Below, piece after piece: positions 35,746 through 44,711 of a stretch of DNA of 64,000 bases. How positions within the stretch are numbered: position 1 is the first letter of the stretch; each line of letters starts with the position of its first letter. This DNA is from CALMEC01 sp963777565. Its GTDB lineage: Bacteria; Actinomycetota; Thermoleophilia; Miltoncostaeales; Miltoncostaeaceae. The stretch lies in assembly GCA_963777565.1 (NCBI GenBank), contig CAVZQZ010000006.1, forward strand, positions 588,940 through 652,939. Direction: 5' to 3'. The notes under the pieces are model-generated. The model saw nothing but the letters and a program-made list of their open reading frames with translations. It did not search any database and was not told the origin of the DNA. The position numbers and the translations under genes are program-made.

Positions 35746-37107
35746 GCCGGACCGATGCTGGCGCCCCTTGCGCGGCGCTCAGCCAGGAGCCCGACATCCT
35801 CGGCTTGCTCGCCGACATCGCCGAGCGGGCCGGGCTGGTCGGGGAGGCGCCCCGCTTGAAACTCCTCTACCTCATCGCGGTCACCCGCCTGTTCGCGCGA
35901 CCCGTGTCGGCCGTGATCAAGGGGCCGTCCTCGGCCGGCAAGTCGTACCTTGTCGAGCAGATGCTCCGGTTCCTGCCCGACAGCGCCGCCTACGTCCTGA
36001 CGGCGATGAGCCCGAAGGCCCTCGCCTACTCGGAGGAACCGCTCGTGCACCGTCTGCTCGTCGTCTACGAGGCGCCGGGCATGGACGACGAGATGGCGAG
36101 CTACCTCATGCGATCGCTCCTCAGCGAAGGCGAGATTCGCTACGAGACGGTGATCTCCACCTCCAACAACGGGCTGCGGGCCCAGCTCATCCACCGCCCG
36201 GGTCCGACGGGACTCATCACGACGACGACGGCGGTCGCCCTCCACGAGGAGAACGAGACGCGCCTCATCTCGATCCCGGTCACCGACTCGCCCGAGCAGA
36301 CGAAGGCGATCATGCGGGCCGCGGCAGCCGGCCCGGGCGAGCCGCTGGACCTCACGCCGTGGCTCGCCCTGCAGCAGCAGCTGGCCGGGCTCGCACGGTC
36401 GGACGTGATCGTTCCCTTCAGGGTGGAGCTGGCAGAGGCGATCCGACCGGTCGCGGTCCGGCTACGCCGAGACTTCCCGACGCTGCTCACCCTCACGCAG
36501 GCGCACGCCCTGCTGCACGCCGCCCGCCGCGAGCGGGGTGAAACCGGCGCCGTGATGGCAACCCTCGATGATTACGGGGCCGTTCGCGAGCTCGTCGCCG
36601 AGCTCATGGCGGAAGGCGTGGAGCAGAGCGTCCCGCGCCGGTGCGCGAGACGGTCGCAGCGGTCGTGACCTCCTGGCTGGAGGAGGCACGACAAGCGTCC
36701 GAAAGGTCGCAAAGGCCCTCGGCCTCGAGCGCAGCGCAGCCGCGCGGCGAGTCGGTAGCGCCCTGGGCCGGGGCTTCCTCCGCAACGCCAACGAGAAGGT
36801 CGGCCCCGGCCATGAGCTGAAGCTCGTCGTCGGGGAGCCCCTTCCCGACGAACAGCACGTACTCCCAACGCGCGGCGAGCTCGAGGACCTGTGCAGGTGT
36901 GCGGCCGCACCGGAGGGGGAGGGCGTCACCCAGGATGGGTCCGACCCGGCGCCGGCCGCACCGGCGCACCGCCCCGATGTCCTGGATGTCGATGACGAGG
37001 ATTTCCACAGATGGGAGACCCTCGCGCTCGACCGGTCTGGCAAGCCCCGGACAAGAGCCGGTGATGTGATGGGACGCTCCGTCCGAGGCACTGCTGGTCC
37101 GGCCAGC
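35742..37107 (+). pseudogene. P-loop ATPase / replication protein of the element, frameshifted near its end
   Basis: GTG 35742 overlaps the preceding stop. Walker A is VSAVIKGPSSAGKSYLVEQM and the Walker B-like stretch LLVVYEAPGMDDEMA. TTTTAVALHEENETRLISIP looks like a sensor/arginine region. This resembles DNA-primase/helicase proteins of actinobacterial integrative elements. After two apparent missing bases near 36640 and 36690 a C-terminal winged-helix part follows (TTSVRKVAKALGLERSAAARR). The true end is unclear; no stop is reached in that frame before the next gene. Confidence 0.65.
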
Positions 37108-37180
37108 CGGTCGGTGCGCCCGGTCCGCCATGCGCATCCGCCGGCGATCCTCAGTCTGAACGCGGAGGGCAGCGAGATGG

Positions 37181-37564
37181 GTGACCTCACGGCCTTCGAC
37201 CAAGACGGTCGTGGAGACTGCCCGGCTCATCCCCGGGGGCCATGTGACGAGCTACTCCGACATGGCCGACGCAGCCGGATCAACCGACTTCAACATGGTC
37301 ATCCGCGTGGGTCGGTTGGTCCGAAAGCAGGCGCCGGAGGACTCGCACCGCATCCTCAAGAAGCACGGCAGCGCGCTTGCGGTCGCGCGGGAGTACTCCG
37401 TCGCGGAGGGCGGGTTCTGCTACGCCATCCGCCGACTTCGGGACGAAGGCATCGACGTCTCCGAGTCAGGGATCGTCGAGAAGACGATGCGCTACATGGA
37501 CGCCGACGCGTTGAAGGACCTTCGACCTCGTGCCGCTGCTCAGCATTCCGACCAGATGTCATGA
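37181..37564 (+). CDS. alkyltransferase-like (ATL/MGMT-fold) DNA-binding protein
   Basis: 127 residues from GTG 37181. It aligns by eye with the C-terminal domain of MGMT: ARLIPGGHVTSYSDMADAAGS (recognition helix region), VGRLVRKQA, then DSHRILKKHGSALAV where MGMT has PCHR, and RRLRDEGIDVSESGIVEKTM. The alkyl-accepting Cys is absent, as in ATL proteins that flag alkylated bases for repair. It ends 75 bases from a convergent nuclease-like gene. The family call is mine from pattern only. Confidence 0.55.
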   Translation: MTSRPSTKTVVETARLIPGGHVTSYSDMADAAGSTDFNMVIRVGRLVRKQAPEDSHRILKKHGSALAVAREYSVAEGGFCYAIRRLRDEGIDVSESGIVEKTMRYMDADALKDLRPRAAAQHSDQMS

Positions 37565-37639
37565 GTCGGGTCACGTCACCGTCAGGCCGGGAATCGCCGC
37601 GCCGCCTCGGCGGCGCCTCCGTGAAGCCGCCCGGCTGCC

Positions 37640-38278
37640 TCAGTTGGTCTTGAGCCCCGAAGCGCCCGGACCGAAGAGGGAGAGCATCTGGCGGTGATCC
37701 TCCTTGAGCTCGAGAAGCGGGGAGGCAGACCGGGGGAATATCTCCGCCGCCGCCCACACGGCGCGCCGCACGCTGGAGGCGACGCCGGCTTTGCGACCGC
37801 GGCCCACGAGGTCCGCCACCAGCGGCTCGTGCTCGAACAGGTAGACCGTCGAGATCACCCATGGGCGCACAGCGCCGCGCGAGGACCCCGCGGGCGAACG
37901 AGGCCCGGTCATAACCAGGTACAGGTCAGGCCCAGCCCCGACGTGCAGGTCAAGAATCCCCTCCCCCTTCAAGTACCACTTGACGTTCACGCTCCGGCCA
38001 ACCAACGGTCCGGAGCGGAAGACGCCGTCGCTCGCCTCCACCGTCGCGGAGGAATGCAGCTCGATGTCGAAGACCTGCGCGGCGATCCACTCGCCCACGT
38101 GCCCCATCTGACAGGGCCTGCCGATCACCTCCGCGATGGCGGCATCAGCAGCGTTCTTCGTCCCGACGAGGGCAGCCAGGCGCCGGATCGCCGCCTCATC
38201 CACGAGGCGCAGCGTACGGTAGGACAACAGGAATGGAGTCGGCCGGCGCCGATTGGCCTGCCGCGCATTCGCCGCCAC
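37640..38278 (-). CDS. putative PD-(D/E)XK nuclease-like protein (DUF6998-like)
   Basis: 212 residues. The middle has the layout of a restriction-endonuclease-like core: MGHVGEWIAAQVFDIEL (Glu), ATVEASDGVFRSG (Asp), RSVNVKWYLKG (Val-x-Lys), then GAGPDLYLVM. I recall a similar pattern in the DUF6998 family near mobile elements. Start is GTG 38278; GTG near 38207 is possible. It faces the ATL-like gene tail to tail. No activity can be claimed. Confidence 0.5.
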   Translation of the reverse strand: MAANARQANRRRPTPFLLSYRTLRLVDEAAIRRLAALVGTKNAADAAIAEVIGRPCQMGHVGEWIAAQVFDIELHSSATVEASDGVFRSGPLVGRSVNVKWYLKGEGILDLHVGAGPDLYLVMTGPRSPAGSSRGAVRPWVISTVYLFEHEPLVADLVGRGRKAGVASSVRRAVWAAAEIFPRSASPLLELKEDHRQMLSLFGPGASGLKTN

Positions 38279-38325
38279 GCTCGCTTAGCGTGAACCGACT
38301 CGCCGTGCGCGGATGCGCCAGAGGC

Positions 38326-38365
38326 GTCCCGGCGTCGCGGCGTCGCGGCGTCGCGGCGTCGCGGA
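38326..38365. repeat. five tandem copies of an 8-bp unit
   Basis: gtcscggm units (gtcccggc once, gtcgcggc three times, gtcgcgga once) run without spacer upstream of the nuclease-like gene. A slippage-prone microsatellite. Confidence 0.85.
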
Positions 38366-38960
38366 ACATTCAAGCCGGCCCGTGGCTGGCCGTACACCCC
38401 CAAGTTCCGCACGGCGGCGTCCTGTCCCGTCCCCCCATGTATCTCCGAGCCCTTCCTTGGGCCCTTCCTGTCACCGCGACGCGCCGGGAAGGTTCCGGGC
38501 CGCCCGAGTCCCGCGATGACCTCGGAGGCCCTGAGAAGAGGCTCGACCGGGCCGCGGATACGTCGTTGCCTGCCCGAGCCGAGGGGATCACGCTCGCTGT
38601 CGGTCGGCCTCCTCCACCAGGGCGCACAGGGTGGAGATCAGGCGCATGTCGTCGACGGTGCGGGCGCGCGCGTCGAGCAGCGCCGGTACACGCCGAGGCG
38701 GGAGCATAGGCGGGGTCTTTCCTGCTGAATTGCCCGAAGCGGAAATGGTCCCCCTCCCACACCGTCTCCACTCCTGAGGTCGGGAGCACGGATCGGGGCG
38801 CACTTGACCGAAGTCCGTGTTGTTGGCCGCGTTCGCGCTCGCGGGCGCCGTCATGGGTGGGGCGTCTCGGCGGCGAGCCCTTCTGGCCCGGCGATGGCAG
38901 GCCCCGTACGCCGGTTGGGGGGATCGGCGCGCGCGGGCCGGGCAGTCGCCCGATCGGCGA
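38366..38960. other. gene-free stretch holding repeat copy R1
   Basis: I see no supported gene. A weak leftward frame (38588-38854) has a plausible end (RRVPALLDARARTVDDMRLI) but no family signal. Apart from R1 the sequence looks like decayed DNA. Confidence 0.5.
38741..38799 (+). repeat. repeat R1, partial copy
   Basis: Starts ggaaatggtccccctccca and ends near gatcgggg. It matches the first half of R2 at 40.2 kb with a few changes and then diverges. Confidence 0.75.
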
Positions 38961-40052
38961 TCAGCCGCCCGGTGAGAGGGCGACCTTGACGACGCCCTCG
39001 TTGCGCCCGGCCATCATCCGAAAGCCCTCGGCAGCCTCATCGAGGGGAAGGGTGTGCGTGAAGATCGGGGTCGGGTCGATCTTGCCGTCGGCAACGAGCG
39101 CGGCACATTCGGCGACGTAGACCGGCCCCGGTTGCAGGCCGCCGGTGAGGGTGATGGTGCGGATCCACTGGTCCACCCAGTCAACGCCGGGGACCTGGCC
39201 GACAAATTGCTCCATCCCGACGCAGGAGATGACCCCGCCGCTGCGCACGCAGGCCTGGGAGAGCGCCATTGGCTCCTCTCCCGAGATCGTCTGGATCACG
39301 ACGTGCACGCCCTCACCACCGGTTGCGTCCAGCACGCGTTCGCGGATCTCCTCCCGGTCCCGGGAGTTGAAGGTCGCGGTGGCCCCCATGCGCGACGCGA
39401 TCGCGAGCCGGTCGTCGTGGTGGCCGAGACAGAGGACTTGCTCTGCACCCTTCGCCTGTGCGGCGTGCGCACTGCACAGGCCAACCCCACCGTCGCCGAT
39501 CACGAGAACGTTCTGCCCCGGGGCCAGGTGTGCGGTCACGACCCCGTGCCAGCCCGTGGCGAAGTTATCGATACACGTGAGCATCGCACGCTCGTGCTCC
39601 GGGCCGGAGACGCCCTCGGGCATCCGGGTCAGCGTCCCATCGGCGAAGGGAACCCGGAGAAACTCCGACTGGCATCCCTCGACCGGGCCGCCGTACGGCC
39701 AAAAGCCAGTACCGAAGCCGAAGGCCCCGGCACCGGCCTCGCACGGAAACACGCCGTCACGGCAGTAAGAGCAGGACCCGTCAACCGGGAGGGGGAAGAC
39801 AAGCACGCGATCTCCGGGGGCAAAGCGCGCAACCTCCCGCCCCACCGCCACGACAGTCCCGACCGCTTCGTGGCCAGTGCGCATCCCGGCGGGGAAGCCG
39901 AGTTCCTCGCCTGAATGGTAGTAGTGCAGATCAGACCCGCAGATCGATGCGAGGGTCACCTGCACGAGCGCGTCCGTCGGGTGCTCGACCGTGGGCTCAG
40001 GGACCTCCTCGACACGAATGTCGCCGTTCCCAAAGAAACAGGACGCCCTCAT
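38961..40052 (-). CDS. zinc-dependent alcohol dehydrogenase (MDR family)
   Basis: 363 residues from ATG 40052 (MRASCFFGNGD). Catalytic zinc ligands are in ASICGSDLHYYHSG (Cys) and RTGHEAVGTV (His, Glu). The structural zinc loop is GSCSYCRDGVFPCEAG, with only three obvious cysteines. The NAD-binding motif is VLVIGDGGVGLCSAH. It resembles threonine/sorbitol or formaldehyde-type dehydrogenases; the substrate is unknown. It is intact amid decayed DNA and is flanked by repeat copies R1 and R2. Confidence 0.9.
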   Translation of the reverse strand: MRASCFFGNGDIRVEEVPEPTVEHPTDALVQVTLASICGSDLHYYHSGEELGFPAGMRTGHEAVGTVVAVGREVARFAPGDRVLVFPLPVDGSCSYCRDGVFPCEAGAGAFGFGTGFWPYGGPVEGCQSEFLRVPFADGTLTRMPEGVSGPEHERAMLTCIDNFATGWHGVVTAHLAPGQNVLVIGDGGVGLCSAHAAQAKGAEQVLCLGHHDDRLAIASRMGATATFNSRDREEIRERVLDATGGEGVHVVIQTISGEEPMALSQACVRSGGVISCVGMEQFVGQVPGVDWVDQWIRTITLTGGLQPGPVYVAECAALVADGKIDPTPIFTHTLPLDEAAEGFRMMAGRNEGVVKVALSPGG

Positions 40053-40615
40053 CGTTCCTCCCCCGCCGTCAGTACGACACGTTGTTTCAGGAGGACCTAC
40101 GCCCGTCAAGGGCCATTCACAATATGGAACCGCTCTTTCCCCTTCTCCACGGGCACCACGCAAGATGGCCGAAACCAGTCGATCACATCTCACGGAGACG
40201 GGGAGCACGGGCCCGTCCCTCGACGACGAAGGGGCCGGAGAGGAAATGGTCCCCCTCCCGCACCGTCTCTCCTCCCAAGGCCGGGAGCATGGATCGGGTG
40301 TCCGAAGTCGGGCGCGAGGAAGAGGAAATGGTGGGGGTGTTGCCCACCTTGCTGCCCACTTCAGGTGGGGCGCCGGGTGCCCGCAACCCGTATCGGCGAT
40401 CCGGGCTGGCTGATACTTCCTGGATGACGATCGACTCGCCGATACAGGTCCCGACGCGGCGGTAGCTCGGGGCAGCCGTCGACTGCCTCAAGGAATTCCA
40501 CCGCTCAGGCCTCCACACTGGGGCTGTTAAGCGAAAGGGCCCCACGGCGCGTTGTGTGAGCACCTTCGGTGTGGGAGGGTCGCGAGGCCGAGTCGACGAC
40601 AAGGAGGGAGCGGAG
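40053..40615. other. gene-free stretch holding repeat copy R2
   Basis: No supported gene. It contains R2, a phrase atcgactcgccgatacaggtc near 40430 that resembles atcgactcgccgacatgggtc near 33160 beside the integrase, and the upstream region of the MaoC gene. Confidence 0.5.
40239..40361 (+). repeat. repeat R2, full copy
   Basis: About 123 bases, roughly 85 percent like R3 at 58.5 kb in the opposite orientation. It begins gaggaaatggtccccctc, contains cgggagcatggatcggg, and ends with the pair ttgcccacc/ttgctgcccac. Confidence 0.85.
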
Positions 40616-41035
40616 ATGGTCGGCGTCGGAGACCGAGCGAAGCGCACCCGCCGTGTGGAATGGGCCGATATCGAGCGCTTCACTGACATGAGCGGTGACC
40701 GCAACCCCCTCCATTACGATGAGGAGCTGGCGAGAGGCTCCCGCTTCGGCCGCATCATCGTCCAGGGTGGGGTCACGTCTGCTCTGCTCAACGCAGTCGT
40801 GGCGGAGGACTTGCCCGGCCCCGGCTCCGTCTTCCTACAGGTGAACTGGGGTTTCAAGGCCCCAGTTGGTCCCGGGGATGAGATCACTGCGGAGGTCGAG
40901 GTCGTCTCGATGCGAGAGGACAAGCCGATCTACGAGCTCGCCACGACGATCACCAACCAGAACGGCGTGGTCGTACTCGATGGGACCGCGCTGGTCTGGC
41001 GCGAGCCCCTCTCGCCCGTCAGCCCGGAGGGTTGA
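40616..41035 (+). CDS. MaoC-like hydratase
   Basis: 139 residues from ATG 40616 with AAGGAGGGAG upstream. Single hot-dog domain with the hydratase motif TDMSGDRNPLHYDEELA (Asp and His catalytic), RIIVQGGVTSALLNAV and a central NWGFKAPVGPGDEITAEVEV. It would hydrate an enoyl-CoA. Intact. Confidence 0.9.
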   Translation: MVGVGDRAKRTRRVEWADIERFTDMSGDRNPLHYDEELARGSRFGRIIVQGGVTSALLNAVVAEDLPGPGSVFLQVNWGFKAPVGPGDEITAEVEVVSMREDKPIYELATTITNQNGVVVLDGTALVWREPLSPVSPEG

Positions 41036-41240
41036 CGCCCGGGACCTCGTGGACGAGGCCGGTTGCGACGCTGCCCAGGAGGATGCCGCCGATACGGCTG
41101 TGGCCATGGCTGCCCACAGCAACGAGGTCCGCCTGCTCCCTGTGCGGCGCGACGATTGGGACCGAACGCAAGACGGGTGTCGACGACCGCGCGGGGAATC
41201 CCATGCAGCCTCACGCGGAAATTCCACACTTCCGTTGCGC
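41019..41240 (-). pseudogene. C-terminal remnant of a universal stress protein
   Basis: The end of a UspA domain is clear: EQADLVAVGSHGHSRIGGIL, LLGSVATGLVHEVPG, with the nucleotide-binding GSxGxSxxxGxLLGS pattern. Upstream residues (VRLHGIPRAVVDTRLAFGP) lie in another frame and the N-terminal half is absent. It overlaps the 3' end of the MaoC gene. Confidence 0.75.
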
Positions 41241-41314
41241 CGATCACCGATGTCCCCCGTCTTTGCCGCTGACAACGTCCTGCTCGGCGGGACACGAGTC
41301 GAACGGAGCAGACG

Positions 41315-42070
41315 GTGAGCATCGGACCGACAGGAACGAGGCGGATGTTGGTTCTCGCGAACGACACGTGCGTCGGTGAACGGCTGTTCGAGGAGATCCG
41401 GTACCGGCGGGGAGACGGCGAGGACGCGGAGGTCATCCTCGTCGCCCCGGCGCTGACCTCCAAGGTTCGATACTGGCTCTCGGATGAGGACCAGGGCATC
41501 GCCGACGCCCAGGCGCGGATCGAGGAATCGGTCGAGCGTTGTGGGGCGGCCGGGATCCCCGTCACCGCTGAGGTTGGAGATGCCGACCCGCTCCAGGCCC
41601 TCGACGACGCGATGCGCACGTATTCCCCGGAGGAGGTGATCATCGCGACGCACCCACCTGACCGCAGCAACTGGTTGGAGGAGGGGATCGTCAGCCAGGC
41701 CAGGGAGCGGTTCGACGTGCCGATCACGCATGTCGTCGTGGACCCTGAGCGGGAGCAGGCTCGAGTCGAGGACCGCGAGCCAGCCTCTCGACGAGCTCCG
41801 GCGCGTGAGCGCCACCAGGGGCGCGACATCGCGATCCTCGTCATCGCCGGGTTCCTCGCGATCGGCGGGACGGTCCTCTCGCTGCTGTTCTACCAGTCGG
41901 ATGTGTCCGACTGGGTCATCTGGACCTGGGTGCTGGTGTTCGACCTCGGCCTCAAGCTGGCGCTGGCCGTGGTCCTGTGGATGCTCTTCCAAATCGGCCT
42001 CGCGCGGACCGCCTGGACTTCTGAGCGGACTGCGCCACCCATGCCTCGGCCATTTGCGCAACAGAGGTGA
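41315..42070 (+). CDS. Usp-like soluble domain with two C-terminal membrane helices
   Basis: 251 residues from GTG 41315. Residues 8-145 look like an alpha/beta nucleotide-binding fold (RRMLVLANDTCVGERLFEEI, ADPLQALDDAMRTYSPEEVI, IATHPPDRSNWLEEGIV). A charged linker follows, then two hydrophobic helices (IAILVIAGFLAIGGTVLSLL and VIWTWVLVFDLGLKLALAVV). A membrane-anchored stress or sensor protein is plausible, not proven. Confidence 0.65.
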   Translation: MSIGPTGTRRMLVLANDTCVGERLFEEIRYRRGDGEDAEVILVAPALTSKVRYWLSDEDQGIADAQARIEESVERCGAAGIPVTAEVGDADPLQALDDAMRTYSPEEVIIATHPPDRSNWLEEGIVSQARERFDVPITHVVVDPEREQARVEDREPASRRAPARERHQGRDIAILVIAGFLAIGGTVLSLLFYQSDVSDWVIWTWVLVFDLGLKLALAVVLWMLFQIGLARTAWTSERTAPPMPRPFAQQR

Positions 42071-42353
42071 ATGGGCGACCCCGAAAGAACGCGATGGCGT
42101 TCGACGCATCCGGGGGCCAGGCGGCGTCTGCGGTCTGCTGCCCGGCGGTTTGCGTGCGGCCGTCGAGGTCGGGCTGCACCGTGTCGTGCCCAGCCCACGA
42201 CGATTCACCGTGCCGAGCTATCGATCTTGCCGATCCGTCTTCGACAGGGGTCGGTCGCCCATCTATCGTGGATCCGACCGACCAGTGGAGTTCCAGTGCC
42301 TGCGGACGATCTGCGCGATCGAGACCGCAACGGCACGCAAGGGAGGATCGACC

Positions 42354-42884
42354 GTGGCACGAGTCACATACATCGAGGAGACCGCGACCGATGACCCGAT
42401 CGTTCAGGAGGCCTTCGGGCGGATGATCGCAAAGCGGGGGAAGGTCACGAACATCTACAAGGCGCTCGCCCACAAGCCGGCGATGCTGGCCACGATGGGG
42501 CCCTTCGTCGCGGCGGTGCAACAGCCCGACGAGGTCGACGCGAAGCTCAAGGAACGGATCATCCTGCGCGTGTCGATGCTGAACCGCTCGGCGTACTGCA
42601 CCCATGCGCACGAGCAGATCAGCGCGAAGATGGGGTTCACGCCTCCCGAGATCGCCGAGATGCGCGACCCCGCCACCGCCGAGATCGGCGACGACGAGCG
42701 GGCGGCGCTGGCCTACGCGGAAGCATTGACGCTGCGACCCGGAAACATCTCCGATGGCGTCTACGCGGCGCTCGACCAGCACTTCAACGAATCCCAGATC
42801 GTCGAGATCACGATGCTCGCGGCGCTCTACAACATGATCAACCGCTTCAACGAGGCCCTCAAACTCGACCCGGAGGCGTACTGA
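42354..42884 (+). CDS. carboxymuconolactone decarboxylase/AhpD-family protein
   Basis: 176 residues from GTG 42354, with GGGAGG 9 bases upstream. Helical AhpD fold: VTNIYKALAHKPAMLATMGP, LKERIILRVSMLNRSAYC, then SAYCTHAHEQISAKMG (Cys-x-x-His site) and SQIVEITMLAALYNMINRF. Members are peroxidase-like thiol enzymes or decarboxylases; the single Cys with His suggests a non-canonical redox site. The 283 bases before it hold no gene. Confidence 0.87.
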   Translation: MARVTYIEETATDDPIVQEAFGRMIAKRGKVTNIYKALAHKPAMLATMGPFVAAVQQPDEVDAKLKERIILRVSMLNRSAYCTHAHEQISAKMGFTPPEIAEMRDPATAEIGDDERAALAYAEALTLRPGNISDGVYAALDQHFNESQIVEITMLAALYNMINRFNEALKLDPEAY

Positions 42885-43258
42885 GCACCGGTGGTTCTCT
42901 TCGAGGCTCGACCCACACCGCCGCCCCGCCCCACCGATGTTTACGCAGGTCTGCACGAATCCCAGCAAACACCGTCTCCTGAGCGTCCCCGGTCACCACT
43001 CCGTTTCGTGGGACGGCCGGCTTTTTCCGTAGTGGGGATGCACCGAGGATTGGCCAGTGCTGCGATGTTCCGGCGCGGACGGTGCGCGTAGGTATTCAGG
43101 CGGGATGCAAAGCTTCTTCCTACGCTTGGGACTCCAGTGCGCGAGCGCTGTTAGGTCGATCTTAACACGCCAATACTTACCGCAGACGGTCGTGTGCGGT
43201 AAAATGTAGATAGTGCAAATCGCACAATTGGTGCTTTAAGGAGTGTGCTTCTATTTAC
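42885..43258. other. gene-free, locally A/T-rich stretch before the recombinase module
   Basis: No gene seen. The last 120 bases (from about 43140) are much less G/C-rich than the rest of the window and contain a dyad; they probably hold the promoter for the next genes. Confidence 0.5.
43177..43202. promoter_or_regulatory. inverted repeat ttaccgca...tgcggtaa
   Basis: Perfect 8-bp arms with a 10-base loop, about 57 bases before the next start. Candidate operator or recombination site; a short gtgc/gcac dyad (gtgcaaatcgcac) follows. Confidence 0.5.
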
Positions 43259-43453
43259 GTGGCGATTGCGATGTTCACTGAACCGGAGTTCGGAGCTGTG
43301 GTCCTCGGGCCCTTCGTGACACATGCGGATGCTGTGGCAGCAGAATCCGAAGCGTGGCAGCTCGCACTCGGTCGTCAGCCGGATATCAATGAGGATGTCG
43401 AGGTTGCGTTTCTCGTCGAGGAGCTCATGACTCCCTCCGAAAGCGCGACTTGA
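43259..43453 (+). CDS. 64-residue hypothetical protein
   Basis: Acidic protein (MAIAMFTEPEFGAVVLGPFV ...) from GTG 43259, with AAGGAG 22 bases upstream. It shares its expression unit with the serine recombinase. No family recognised; possibly an accessory or antitoxin-sized protein. Confidence 0.5.
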   Translation: MAIAMFTEPEFGAVVLGPFVTHADAVAAESEAWQLALGRQPDINEDVEVAFLVEELMTPSESAT

Positions 43454-43467
43454 GACGCTTGGAGCGG

Positions 43468-44151
43468 ATGCGAATGAAGGTCGTCGGCTACAGCCGGGTC
43501 TCAACGGATGATCAGGCCACGAGCGGCCTGGGTCTGGCCGCTCAGGAAGATGCGATCACCTCGGGCTGCTCCCAGCGCGGATGGAGCCTCATCGACACCT
43601 ATGTCGATGCCGGCCAAAGCGGACGCACGCTCCAGCGCCCCGCGCTCGGGCAGGCATTGCAGGCGATCGCCAACCGCGAGGCGGATGGCCTCGTAGTGGC
43701 CAAGCTCGACAGGCTGTCGCGCTCGGTCATCGACTTTGCCGCCCTTCTGGAGTGGTTCGAACGAGTCGGGGCGGTGCTCCTTGCGTTGGACCTGGCGATC
43801 GACACCAGCACGCCCAGCGGGCGCCTCATCGCCAATGTCTTCGCCAGCGTCGCGCAGTGGGAGCGGGAGGTCATAGGCGAGCGCACCCGAGCTGGCCTTG
43901 CCGCTCTCCGCGCTCAGGGACGACCGATCTCGGCCCCCTGCGTGACAGACGATCAGGATCTCGGGGACCGGATCAGCCGCTTGCGCGCCGAGGGTTTGAC
44001 GTTCCAGCGCATCGCCGATCTCCTGAACGAGGAGGGCGTACCGACGAGGCGGGGCGGGTCGATGTGGCGGGTGTCATCCGTACAGGCAGCGGCGGGCTAT
44101 CGCCGTCCGCCCCGCAAGCGTCCGCTCGTCATCCTCCCCACCGCCTCCTGA
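43468..44151 (+). CDS. small serine recombinase (resolvase/invertase type)
   Basis: 227 residues from ATG 43468 (MRMKVVGYSRVSTDDQAT), with a GGAGCG site; ATG 43474 and an upstream TTG are alternatives. Catalytic Ser is in YSRVSTDDQ. Family motifs are DGLVVAKLDRLSRSVIDFA, TSTPSGRLIANVFASVAQWE and EREVIGERTRAGL. The C-terminal helix-turn-helix is GLTFQRIADLLNEEGVPTRR. It cuts DNA at short sites for inversion, resolution or transposition. It is locally co-oriented with three unknown genes. Confidence 0.92.
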   Translation: MRMKVVGYSRVSTDDQATSGLGLAAQEDAITSGCSQRGWSLIDTYVDAGQSGRTLQRPALGQALQAIANREADGLVVAKLDRLSRSVIDFAALLEWFERVGAVLLALDLAIDTSTPSGRLIANVFASVAQWEREVIGERTRAGLAALRAQGRPISAPCVTDDQDLGDRISRLRAEGLTFQRIADLLNEEGVPTRRGGSMWRVSSVQAAAGYRRPPRKRPLVILPTAS

Positions 44152-44649
44152 ATGGCGACCAGCCCCGGACGGAGACCGCCCATGTGTGGTGATGCCCAGC
44201 TCGAGTGGGCAATCGGGAACTTCCTCGGATATGCCCAGGATCAGCTCGCCCACCTTCGGCCCGGCTCGGAGGCGGCGGCGCTCTACGTCGGAAGGAGACT
44301 GGATCAGGCTTGGCGGGCACTCGAGTGGTGGGGCATGCAGTGGCTCGAGCGAGACGACGCCCACATCGTCCTGTCACGAGTGTCCGACCCGATCTGCCAT
44401 CCGCGAGCAGCGGTGGCGGACTCATCGTTCGACGCGATGGAGTCGCCCGAGTCGGGGCACAGGTCCCTCGTCCTGGCGCGAGACACCGTGGCGAACGTGA
44501 CCATGACGCCGGTGTCGATCGCATCCAGCCTCTGGGCCGCGCGCCTACACTTCTCCGCTTATCGCCTGAGCAAGTACCGGTGGCTGACCACCCTGGCGCG
44601 GAACGATCATCAGCTTCGAGGACCGGCGTACCAGTGGTGGGAGTCCTGA
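44152..44649 (+). CDS. hypothetical protein downstream of the recombinase
   Basis: 165 residues; its ATG touches the recombinase stop (TGAATG). Aromatic-rich (AWRALEWWGMQWLERD, YQWWES) with no signal peptide and no known motif. Confidence 0.55.
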   Translation: MATSPGRRPPMCGDAQLEWAIGNFLGYAQDQLAHLRPGSEAAALYVGRRLDQAWRALEWWGMQWLERDDAHIVLSRVSDPICHPRAAVADSSFDAMESPESGHRSLVLARDTVANVTMTPVSIASSLWAARLHFSAYRLSKYRWLTTLARNDHQLRGPAYQWWES

Positions 44650-44711
44650 GCCGCCTCGCCAGTGGGCCCCGGGGATGTAAGACTCGGCCCTGCGGTGGTT
44701 GACTCCCCGCC

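Noticed and set aside
37181..37564. Active O6-alkylguanine-DNA methyltransferase
   Set aside because: The acceptor cysteine motif PCHR is absent (DSHR instead), so only an ATL-type binding role is possible.
38588..38854. Leftward 88-residue open frame near repeat R1
   Set aside because: No family motif, overlaps the repeat, and the start lacks a ribosome site.
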